Shown here: one piece after another, positions 6,671 through 13,399 of the stretch
Layout of the letters: each line of letters begins with the position of its first letter
Position numbering within the stretch: position 1 is the first letter of the stretch
Source: Betaproteobacteria bacterium RIFCSPLOWO2_02_FULL_62_17
Lineage (GTDB): Bacteria; Pseudomonadota; Gammaproteobacteria; Burkholderiales; SG8-39
DNA length: 13,399 nt
Direction of reading: 5' to 3'
Assembly (NCBI GenBank): GCA_001770355.1
Contig: MEQV01000196.1
Location: forward strand, 22,136-35,534
The notes under the pieces: generated by a model
The model's input: only the letters and a program-made list of their open reading frames with translations
What the model was told of the DNA's origin: nothing
Database searches by the model: none
Translations under genes and position numbers: made by a program

Positions 6671-7293
6671 ACTCTGCCAGCAGCCGCAAGGTGAGGTGGG
6701 GGGTGGTCGTCGATCTGCAACGCTGCACCGGATGCCAGAGCTGCACCATAGCTTGCAAGGCGGAGAATGGCACGCCGCCGGGGATTTTCTGGACGCGTGT
6801 GCTGGAAAAAGAAGAGGGGACATACCCCTTCGCCTACACGGTATACATGCCGACCCGATGTAACCATTGCAGCGAACCGCCGTGTGTGCCGGTGTGCCCG
6901 ACGGGGGCGAGCTATCAACGCGACAAAGACAACCTGGTGCTGGTCGACCAGGACAGGTGCATAGGCTGTCACAGCTGCGTGATTGCCTGTCCTTACCAAG
7001 CACGCTTTATCCCCGATAACGCCAAGGGATATTACGGTGAGCAGTCGACGCCATTTGAGCAGGTGAAGTATCAGAACTGGCAAGTGGGCGCGACGCAGAA
7101 GTGCACCTTGTGCGTGCATCGCATCGACCAGGGGTTGATCCCGGCGTGCGTCGAAACCTGTCCCCCAAAGGCACTGGTGTTTGGCGATCTGAATGACCCG
7201 GAAAGCGCCGTCTCCAAACTGATCGGGCAACGGTCCCATTATCAGCCGCTTGCCGAGTTGGGGGCCGATCCGAATGTTTTCTATTTGACGTAA
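6655..7293 (+). CDS. four-cluster [4Fe-4S] ferredoxin subunit (DmsB/PsrB/TtrB-like beta subunit)
   Basis: A 212-residue electron-transfer subunit that should carry electrons between the Mo/W catalytic subunit and the membrane NrfD subunit. Sixteen cysteines form the four expected clusters: Cys24/27/30/34 (CTGCQSCTIAC), Cys69/72/77/81 (CNHCSEPPCVPVC), Cys102/105/108/112 (CIGCHSCVIAC), and Cys150/153/165/169 (CTLC-x11-CVETC). None is missing. The start ATG has a strong AAAGGAGGG eight to ten bases upstream. There is no signal peptide; in classical systems such subunits ride out with a Tat-bearing alpha subunit, which is not seen here. It is the first recognisable gene of the operon, 20 bases before the membrane subunit gene. 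Confidence 0.96.
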   Translation: MVQGLNSASSRKVRWGVVVDLQRCTGCQSCTIACKAENGTPPGIFWTRVLEKEEGTYPFAYTVYMPTRCNHCSEPPCVPVCPTGASYQRDKDNLVLVDQDRCIGCHSCVIACPYQARFIPDNAKGYYGEQSTPFEQVKYQNWQVGATQKCTLCVHRIDQGLIPACVETCPPKALVFGDLNDPESAVSKLIGQRSHYQPLAELGADPNVFYLT

Positions 7294-7313
7294 TCGGGAC
7301 GGAGAAAAATACC

Positions 7314-8252
7314 ATGGCACAGGGATTCAACATGGAGTTGCGCTGCCAGCAGCAATGGGGTTGGCTGATTGCGACTTGGTTGTTCTTGAGCGGGTCGGGA
7401 AGCGGTCTTTTTCTGCTTTACGAATTGTTCAATCTTCCGTCCGCATTTGCGCCGCTGTCTTTGGGCACGATAGTTCTGGGAGGGGCGGTGCTTCTGTGGG
7501 AGTTGGGAAATCCCCTGCGGGCATGGCGGGGCGTTTCGAGGTTGGGCACTTCCTGGCTCAGCCGGGGTACGCTGTCCGTATGGTTGTTCGTTATCTGCAG
7601 TTCCCTTTTTATCGCGCCGCAGTTTGCTTCCTCGCTCCCCTGGGGGCAGGGCCACGCCATTGTGAAAACGCTGGAGTGGATTGCCGGCCTGTGCGCGCTG
7701 ATGATTACTCTGTATCCGGGTTTCTCCCTTGCCAAGAACCGCTCGATTCCATTTTGGAATACGGCGCTTTATCCGGTGATTTCATTTAGCTTTGCCCTGA
7801 TGGGGGCAAGCGGACTGGCGTTGGCAGCCTCTTTCTGGTTAAGCGGCGAGCTGCGGGGAATCGCCTCCCTTGCGCTCGTCGTCATTGTGGTCAATTTGTT
7901 GTTGATGGCTTTTCACATGCTTGTCATGCACCGCGCCGGCGGCGCATCCAAGGAATCCGTGCGCCTCTTGAATCGAGGTCCCTTGGCCTGGACTTTCTGG
8001 ATCGGCGTCGTGCTGGTGGGGATGATCGTTCCACTGCTGGTGCTGGCATTGTCTCAATTGGTGTCGGTGGCCGGTACGGGCCTCCTCGTCGGCACGTTCC
8101 TGTTCCGGTACTGCGTGCTGAAGGCAGGGGTCTATGTGCCTCCCGCCCTGGCCGAGAAAACAATGGACTTGAGCAAGCTCAAACGCCCCAATGCCGAGCT
8201 TCGCCAGGAATATGCCGGCATCGCCGCAAATTACGCCCGCGGCAGCTGGTGA
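7314..8252 (+). CDS. NrfD/PsrC-family membrane anchor, quinone-interacting subunit
   Basis: A 312-residue polytopic protein with about eight predicted membrane helices, at roughly residues 16-38, 48-66, 86-104, 116-138, 148-175, 181-204, 225-250 and 252-270. NrfD-family hallmarks are a glycine-rich first helix (SGSGSGLFLLYELF), the LGNPLRAWRG loop after helix 2, the SWLSRG motif before helix 3, and an FRYCVLKAG segment near the C terminus. Such subunits anchor a ferredoxin/molybdoenzyme pair and exchange electrons with quinone. The ribosome binding site GGACGGAG precedes the ATG. The cytoplasmic C-terminal tail is hydrophilic. The gene lies between the ferredoxin and MoaD-like genes; its stop overlaps a possible GTG start of the latter (GTGA at 8249-8252). 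Confidence 0.93.
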   Translation: MAQGFNMELRCQQQWGWLIATWLFLSGSGSGLFLLYELFNLPSAFAPLSLGTIVLGGAVLLWELGNPLRAWRGVSRLGTSWLSRGTLSVWLFVICSSLFIAPQFASSLPWGQGHAIVKTLEWIAGLCALMITLYPGFSLAKNRSIPFWNTALYPVISFSFALMGASGLALAASFWLSGELRGIASLALVVIVVNLLLMAFHMLVMHRAGGASKESVRLLNRGPLAWTFWIGVVLVGMIVPLLVLALSQLVSVAGTGLLVGTFLFRYCVLKAGVYVPPALAEKTMDLSKLKRPNAELRQEYAGIAANYARGSW

Positions 8253-8272
8253 GAGTCGGCGAGGTTGACACG

Positions 8273-8590
8273 ATGAACCTTACGCCTGCCGTGCAGGCCA
8301 ACGTAGCTGTCCGCGTCACCTTCATGGGAGGATTGCACGCGGTCACCGGGCAGCGCGAACTTCAGATGACGTTTCCGCAGGGGGCCACGGTGGCCGATCT
8401 GCTCGCATCCTTGTCGAAGCGCTATGGAGATGCCTTCACCTGCCGTGTATTCAGCAGTCCGGGCAAGCTGGAGCACACCATACTGATATTCGTGGATGGC
8501 GAACATATCAAAGGGCGCGGTGGACTTGCCGCAACGCTGGGCAACAGCGAGGTCGAAGTGATCATGCTTCCAATGTACGCAGGAGGTTAG
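8273..8590 (+). CDS. MoaD/ThiS-family sulfur-carrier-like protein ending in Gly-Gly
   Basis: A 105-residue beta-grasp protein. The tail IMLPMYAGG ends in the di-glycine that is adenylated and thiocarboxylated in MoaD (molybdopterin synthase small subunit) and ThiS. Inner family features are VRVTFMGGLHAVTGQRELQM at the start, a GATVADLLASLSKRYG helix, and the ILIFVDGEHIKGRGGL segment. The start at ATG 8273 has GGCGAGG (8258-8264) upstream; an alternative GTG at 8249 overlaps the previous stop codon and would add eight residues. Placement between anchor and catalytic genes suggests a dedicated role in making or inserting the pterin cofactor for this complex, as seen with some tungsten enzymes. 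No MoaE partner is in the window. Confidence 0.87.
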   Translation: MNLTPAVQANVAVRVTFMGGLHAVTGQRELQMTFPQGATVADLLASLSKRYGDAFTCRVFSSPGKLEHTILIFVDGEHIKGRGGLAATLGNSEVEVIMLPMYAGG

Positions 8591-8592
8591 CC

Positions 8593-11157
8593 GTGGAAAT
8601 GACGCAGTCAAATTTGTCCTCAAAAGAGATCATTACGGCCTGCGGTATGTGCTACGTGGGCTGCGGCGTGAAGGTTCAGGTGGATAACGGGGTGGTGGTG
8701 AACATCGAGGGCAATCCGGACAACCCGCAGAATCGCGGCAAGATGTGCGCCAAAGGCAAAGCGGTCTTCATGACGCACTACAACCCGAACCGGGTCAAGG
8801 CGCCCATGAAGCGGACCAATCCCGAAAAGGGTTACGGTGTGGACCCGGGATGGGTGGAGATCACGTGGGACGAGGCCATCGATACGATCGTCGCGCAGCT
8901 CGAACGCATCCGCGACAAGCCGAGTAAGTTCTGGGTCTACGCCTGGGAGGTGATTGGAGACAACAATTTCTGGTTCCCGCAATTGGGTATCGCGTTCGGC
9001 TCCCCCCACTGCGGCGTCGCGACCTCACCGACCTGCGGCAAAGCGATCCACCCGGTGGAGTTCTTTTCCGGCGGCGGCTTTCATCAAGCGCCCGATCTCC
9101 ACTATTCCAATTACTGCATTTTGGTCGGCACCCAGTTTGGCGTAGCCTCGCGCAGCTCGTTCAACCACAACGTGCTCGATATGGCGGAGGCGCGAAGCCG
9201 CGGCATGAAGCTGGTGGTCATTGATCCGGTGGGTGGGCACGCGGCAAGCAAGGCCGACGAGTGGATTCCCATCCGCCCCGGTACCGATACCGCGCTGGCC
9301 AACAGCATGCTGCACGTTTTGCTGAACGAGCTACACATCTACGATGAACCGTTCCTGAAGCACCGGACCAATGCGGCCTACCTTGTCGGCCAGGATGGAC
9401 TCTACATCCGCGATGCGGCCACCAATGAGCCGCAGATCCACGACGCGCGGGACGGCAAGGTCAAGACCCATAATGATCCGAGCTTGACGGACCCTTCTCT
9501 CAGCGGAACCTACGATGTCCACGGACAGCAGGGCCGCACCTGCTTCGACCTGCTGCGCGAGCATGTCGCGAAGTACTCCCCGGAGACCACCGAGAAGATC
9601 ACCACCATTCCGGCCGCCACGGTCAGGCGGATCACGCGGGAATTCGGCGAAGCCGCGCGGGTCGGCGAGACGATCTGCATTGATGGGGTAGACCTTCCGC
9701 TTCGTCCCGCGTCTGTCGACTGGGCCAGGGGTACGCAGGGTCACAAACATGGCTTCCACAATTGCTGGCCGCTGAAGCTGGTCAACATCGTAGTGGGGGC
9801 CGTGAATGTGCCGGGTGGGATTCTCAGCACCGGCGCTGCCGGCGACTTTCCCCACCACTGGTGGCCCGAAGGCGGCACCGACGGCATGCTGGAACATGGC
9901 GGCGCCATCATGCATGGCTTTTCCCATGCGAAGGCATTCCCCGGACGCGCGCCGGCAACGCCGAATCGGATGGATATCGGCGAGCTGTTTCCCCTGGCCT
10001 CGCATTTTCAGACGCTTTTGCCGATCACTCTGGAAAATCCGCCGGCTTACGGTTTGTCCGAAGAAGACAAAATCGAAGTCCTGCTGCATTCGCCCACCAA
10101 CCCGGTACTGGGCTCCTGGGGCGATCCGAAGAAAGTGGAAAAGCTGCTCACGTCCTTGCGTTTCATCTTCGGCTTCGCCGTCGAAATCAACGAGATGACT
10201 CTGTTCGACGACATCGTTCTCCCGTTCCCCAGTTCCCTGGAGCGATACGATTTCAATTGCGGCACGGCGCAGAACAATCTCGGCCCCTGCGGGCAGGACG
10301 ATTTCTGCTGGACCGTGCGTCAGCCCGCGATTGAGGCAGTAACCTCGATACGACACCCGCAAGAAGTCATTCAAGAGATCGCTGAACGCCTTGGCATCCT
10401 CGACGGTCTGTACCGGCTTCTGAACCACACCTATGGTCTGAAGAAGGAATATGCCTTGCAGTCCGGCACACGCTACCGCGTAACGGAGTTCATCGACAGG
10501 GCGGTGCGCTCATGGTTCGGCGAGGAGCACAGTTTGGATTGGTTCCGCGAGCACAACGTGCTGCGCCACCCCAAGAGCGTGGATGTGGCTTACATAAACC
10601 CGTTCCTCAAAGCCAGAATTCCGGTCTACCTCGAGCATTTCGTGACCAAAGGAAAACAACTCAAAGCCGTGGTCGATCAGCTTGGTCTCGACTGGGATCT
10701 GTCCGATTACCAGCCCTTGTCCGACTGGAGGCCGTGTCAGTCCTACGATGCCATGGGCAAGGGTGAGTACGATTTGATCGCGGTCCACTTCAAGCTGCCG
10801 TACGTTTATGGCTCTTACGGCAACGAGAACCCATGGATAGACGAGGTTTGTGAAGCTACCGACGCTTATAAGATTCTGCTCAACGCCGCGGTTGGAAAAG
10901 CAAAGGGAATCGCCAATGGCGATTCGGTGTGGCTGCAATCGCCGGTCCACAAAGTCAGAGCCACGGTCAAGCTGACCGAGTGCATTCATCCCCAGGTGGT
11001 GGGCATAGGCGGTCATTTCGGACATTTCGCGCCCGGCATGCCCATTTCCCGGGGGAAAGGCATCAGTTTCAACGCGCTTTTGCCGACCGACCTCGATCAT
11101 ATCGACAAGATATCCACGGCCCTCGACCACTGCGTGCAAGTGAAGGTCTACAAATAA
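8593..11157 (+). CDS. Mo/W-bis-MGD oxidoreductase catalytic subunit 1 (DMSO reductase superfamily)
   Basis: An 854-residue catalytic subunit. The N-terminal [4Fe-4S] site is Cys17, Cys20, Cys24, Cys52 (CGMCYVGC and MCAKGK). The molybdopterin core follows, then the C-terminal dinucleotide-binding domain from about residue 726. The likely metal ligand is Cys148 (SPTCGK), placed like the cysteine ligand of acetylene hydratase and polysulfide-reductase-type enzymes. No selenocysteine is needed. There is no twin-arginine signal, so the protein should stay in the cytoplasm. GTG at 8593 is the start because a perfect AGGAGG (8581-8586) is six bases upstream; an ATG two codons later is the alternative. 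It is paralogous to the next gene. The substrate is unknown; pyrogallol-transhydroxylase, resorcinol-hydroxylase or hydratase-like chemistry would fit the setting, but is not shown. Confidence 0.95.
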   Translation: MEMTQSNLSSKEIITACGMCYVGCGVKVQVDNGVVVNIEGNPDNPQNRGKMCAKGKAVFMTHYNPNRVKAPMKRTNPEKGYGVDPGWVEITWDEAIDTIVAQLERIRDKPSKFWVYAWEVIGDNNFWFPQLGIAFGSPHCGVATSPTCGKAIHPVEFFSGGGFHQAPDLHYSNYCILVGTQFGVASRSSFNHNVLDMAEARSRGMKLVVIDPVGGHAASKADEWIPIRPGTDTALANSMLHVLLNELHIYDEPFLKHRTNAAYLVGQDGLYIRDAATNEPQIHDARDGKVKTHNDPSLTDPSLSGTYDVHGQQGRTCFDLLREHVAKYSPETTEKITTIPAATVRRITREFGEAARVGETICIDGVDLPLRPASVDWARGTQGHKHGFHNCWPLKLVNIVVGAVNVPGGILSTGAAGDFPHHWWPEGGTDGMLEHGGAIMHGFSHAKAFPGRAPATPNRMDIGELFPLASHFQTLLPITLENPPAYGLSEEDKIEVLLHSPTNPVLGSWGDPKKVEKLLTSLRFIFGFAVEINEMTLFDDIVLPFPSSLERYDFNCGTAQNNLGPCGQDDFCWTVRQPAIEAVTSIRHPQEVIQEIAERLGILDGLYRLLNHTYGLKKEYALQSGTRYRVTEFIDRAVRSWFGEEHSLDWFREHNVLRHPKSVDVAYINPFLKARIPVYLEHFVTKGKQLKAVVDQLGLDWDLSDYQPLSDWRPCQSYDAMGKGEYDLIAVHFKLPYVYGSYGNENPWIDEVCEATDAYKILLNAAVGKAKGIANGDSVWLQSPVHKVRATVKLTECIHPQVVGIGGHFGHFAPGMPISRGKGISFNALLPTDLDHIDKISTALDHCVQVKVYK

Positions 11158-11183
11158 TCGCGCATTGGAAAAACATCACTGCC

Positions 11184-13399
11184 ATGACATCGTTACTTTC
11201 CCCGCGTTCACCAGCGCCTGCGACCCAGGATGCGCGGGATGACAAATGGTTCGCCTCTTCTTGCGGCATCTGTTACGGCACCTGTTCGACCCGCGTTCAT
11301 CGGGTTGACGGGGTGGCAGTCAAAATCGAGGGCAATCCGGACAGCGCAATCGGCAAAGGAAGGCTGTGCGGCAAGGGCGTCAGCGGCATCATGTGCCACT
11401 ACGATCCCAACCGCCTTAAAAAGCCATTGAAGCGCACCAATCCGCGCAAGGGTATCGGCGTCGATCCGGGGTGGAAGGAAATAAGCTGGGAGGAGGCGCT
11501 CGATGAAATCGCGGGGGTGCTCAAGCGCGTGCGCGCCGAGGATCCGCGCAAGCTGGTGGTCCAGCGCACCACTACCCTGACTTCGAGTCACATTCCCATG
11601 GGCGCCTTTACTACCGGTTTTGGCACGCCCAACTCGTCGAGCGCCGGCGGCGGGCTTCATTGCGGCAACGGCGCGCACATGATCAGCGGGGCCATGCACG
11701 CGTCCTGGTCGATCGTGCCGGATTTCGAGTATTGCAACTATGCCCTCTATTTCGGCACTTCCAAGGGCCACGGGGCGGGGCATTCTTCGCTCTCCAACAT
11801 GGGTCTTGCGGCCGATGCCCGTGCGCGCGGGATGAAGATGGTGGTGGTCGACCCGATGTGCAACTTTGCCGCGGCGAAGGCGGCTGAATGGGTGCCGATA
11901 CGCACCGGCACCGACGGCGCGCTGGCGCTGTCGATGTGCAACGTGCTGGTCAATGAATTGGGAATCTACGACGGCGGCTATCTCCAGGCGAGGACCAATG
12001 CACCCTACCTGATCGGTCCGGACCAGCTCTATGTGCGCGATCCCGAATCCGGCAAACCGCTGGTCTGGGATGGTTCGGCCAAGGCGGCACGCGCCTACAC
12101 GGACGTGAAGGCGGCCGACATGGCCCTGGAAGGCGAATTCGAGGCGAACGGCGTGCGCTGCCAGCCCTCGTTCCAGAAGCTGAAGGACCACCTGAAGAAG
12201 TTCACGCCAGAATGGAGCGAGGCCATCAGTACGGTGCCCGCGGCCAACGTGCGCCGGCTCGTCAGTGAATTCGCGCGGGAAGCACGCATTGGCAGCACCA
12301 TCGTCATCGACGGCGTGACCTTGCCCTATCGGCCGGTGGCGGCCATTACCTTCCGCGGCGCCCAGGGTCACTTGAACTCCGTCTACAACTATATCGCCAT
12401 TGATCTATTGAACCATCTGGTGGGGGCCGCCGACCTGCCGGGAGGCTGCCTCGGCTTCAATCCAGCTTGCAACGGATATCCGGGAACCGGCCGCCTGGCC
12501 TATGTCCCGACGAGCGGCCCGGACGGCCTGATGGTCACCGGCAGTTGGGTGAACCACCATATTCCCTATCCGCTGCCCAAGCCACGCAAACCGCAAAATC
12601 TGGGGCTGCGCGACCTTTTCGTGATGGCGCGGACTTCGCCGTTCCTCACTTCCTCGGACCAGGAGGACCTGTGGCAGAAGTTCGAATTGCCCTACCGGCC
12701 GGAGGTGCTGCTTAATTTTGGCGCCAATTTCCTGATGAGCATCGGCAACAAGGACACAGTCGCAGCCGCGCTGGCGCGTTACCGTTTCATCGTCTCCATC
12801 GATCTGTTCCTCAACGAGACCTCGGATTTCGCCGACATCGTGCTGCCGGACTGCGACTACCTCCAGTCGCTCGATTCGCGTTCCAACTTTCCGTTCATTT
12901 TCAATCATCCGGCCGGTATGGGGGAATGGAGCTGGCCGATACGCCAGCCGGTGCTGGGCCCGGAGGGCGAGCAGCGCCACCATGCCGACGTGCTCCTGGA
13001 GATCGCTGAGCGGGCGGGTTTCGGGTCCGACATGAACGCGGCGCTGAACGCGGGGCTCAAACTGCAGCCTCCCTATCGCCTTTCGGCGGACCGGCGCTAC
13101 AGCTGGGAGGAGATCTGCGATCTGGATCTCAAGAACAATTTCGGACCGGAGCATGATCTTGCGTGGTTCAAGGAACACGGCGTCATGAATTGGCCGAAGA
13201 AGCCCGAGGAGGTGTACTGGCGGGAATTCGTGGACGTGCGCGTGCCGGTCTACTGGGAGTGGTTGCCGCGCCTGCACAGTCAGATTGCCGCCATCGCGCA
13301 GCCGTACGGTCTCACGGTTCCGCGCCATTACTACGAGCCGTTGCCGGATTTCAATCCCTGCACCTCGCACCAGTGCACCAAGGAGGGGTTTGATTTCTA
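11184..13399 (+). CDS. Mo/W-bis-MGD oxidoreductase catalytic subunit 2, 3'-truncated by window edge
   Basis: An uninterrupted frame of 738 codons from ATG 11184 to the right edge, with no stop in the window. It is a second DMSO-reductase-superfamily catalytic subunit. The [4Fe-4S] cysteines are Cys27, Cys30, Cys34 and Cys62 (CGICYGTC and LCGKG), and the probable metal ligand is Cys160 (GLHCGNG). It is paralogous to the preceding gene; both share KRTNPxKGxGVDPGW, the IDGVxLPxRP stretch, the GTDxAL motif and a YDLI/FDF-type end of the core. By comparison with subunit 1 about 130 C-terminal residues, the dinucleotide-binding domain, lie beyond the window. There is no Tat signal in the N-terminal 26 residues. 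The Shine-Dalgarno is poor (GGAAAAA far upstream), 26 bases after the previous stop. Confidence 0.93.
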   Translation, partial: MTSLLSPRSPAPATQDARDDKWFASSCGICYGTCSTRVHRVDGVAVKIEGNPDSAIGKGRLCGKGVSGIMCHYDPNRLKKPLKRTNPRKGIGVDPGWKEISWEEALDEIAGVLKRVRAEDPRKLVVQRTTTLTSSHIPMGAFTTGFGTPNSSSAGGGLHCGNGAHMISGAMHASWSIVPDFEYCNYALYFGTSKGHGAGHSSLSNMGLAADARARGMKMVVVDPMCNFAAAKAAEWVPIRTGTDGALALSMCNVLVNELGIYDGGYLQARTNAPYLIGPDQLYVRDPESGKPLVWDGSAKAARAYTDVKAADMALEGEFEANGVRCQPSFQKLKDHLKKFTPEWSEAISTVPAANVRRLVSEFAREARIGSTIVIDGVTLPYRPVAAITFRGAQGHLNSVYNYIAIDLLNHLVGAADLPGGCLGFNPACNGYPGTGRLAYVPTSGPDGLMVTGSWVNHHIPYPLPKPRKPQNLGLRDLFVMARTSPFLTSSDQEDLWQKFELPYRPEVLLNFGANFLMSIGNKDTVAAALARYRFIVSIDLFLNETSDFADIVLPDCDYLQSLDSRSNFPFIFNHPAGMGEWSWPIRQPVLGPEGEQRHHADVLLEIAERAGFGSDMNAALNAGLKLQPPYRLSADRRYSWEEICDLDLKNNFGPEHDLAWFKEHGVMNWPKKPEEVYWREFVDVRVPVYWEWLPRLHSQIAAIAQPYGLTVPRHYYEPLPDFNPCTSHQCTKEGFDF

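Noticed and set aside
9331..10428. 365-aa antisense ORF
   Set aside because: It is fully covered by catalytic subunit 1 on the + strand, with no domain and no independent ribosome binding or promoter signal.
11208..12371. 387-aa antisense ORF
   Set aside because: It lies opposite the open frame of catalytic subunit 2, which carries all expected cysteine and pterin motifs. The antisense translation is rich in His/Arg/Ala with no recognisable domain, a typical high-GC shadow.
12405..13370. 321-aa antisense ORF at the right end
   Set aside because: It is opposite the continuous catalytic subunit 2 frame, and its translation lacks any family signature.

Overview
The window is high-GC, tightly packed bacterial DNA with every supported gene on the + strand. 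Two periplasmic solute-binding proteins of the Bug (tripartite-tricarboxylate TctC-like) family suggest a betaproteobacterium, probably of Burkholderiales or Rhodocyclales type, because that family is greatly expanded there. This is an inference; no rRNA, tRNA or taxonomic marker is present. I see no CRISPR array, insertion sequence or tRNA.

Layout: (1) Positions 1-2348 hold the 3' part of a Bug gene and a complete AMP-forming acyl-CoA ligase. (2) Positions 2349-2702 are mostly non-coding, with a good sigma70-like promoter, a dyad over the predicted transcription start, and a possible short leader ORF. (3) Positions 2703-6281 look like one transcription unit: a metal-dependent amidohydrolase/decarboxylase of the ACMSD family, a second Bug protein, and a UbiD-family prenyl-FMN decarboxylase with all six expected metal and catalytic residues. 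It ends in a hairpin terminator. (4) Positions 6357-6460 hold a second promoter and a striking long inverted repeat that overlaps the ribosome binding site of a small ORF. (5) Positions 6655 to the window end form a second operon: a 16-cysteine four-cluster ferredoxin subunit, an NrfD/PsrC-like membrane subunit, a MoaD/ThiS-like protein ending in Gly-Gly, and two tandem paralogous Mo/W-bis-MGD oxidoreductase catalytic subunits. The second catalytic gene runs off the right edge and has no stop codon in the window, so it is easy to miss; long antisense ORFs over it are shadows.

Taken together the genes look like an anaerobic catabolic island for an aromatic or other unsaturated carboxylic acid. 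Bug proteins would capture the acid, the ligase would make a CoA thioester, the UbiD and amidohydrolase-type enzymes would do (de)carboxylation or ring chemistry, and the Mo/W complex would do a redox, hydroxylation or hydration step linked to quinone. The substrate cannot be read from the sequence. The most unusual part is the Mo/W operon: two catalytic subunits without Tat signals share one ferredoxin subunit, one NrfD anchor and a dedicated MoaD-like protein. This would be a cytoplasm-facing membrane complex, unlike classical periplasmic Psr/Phs/Ttr reductases.
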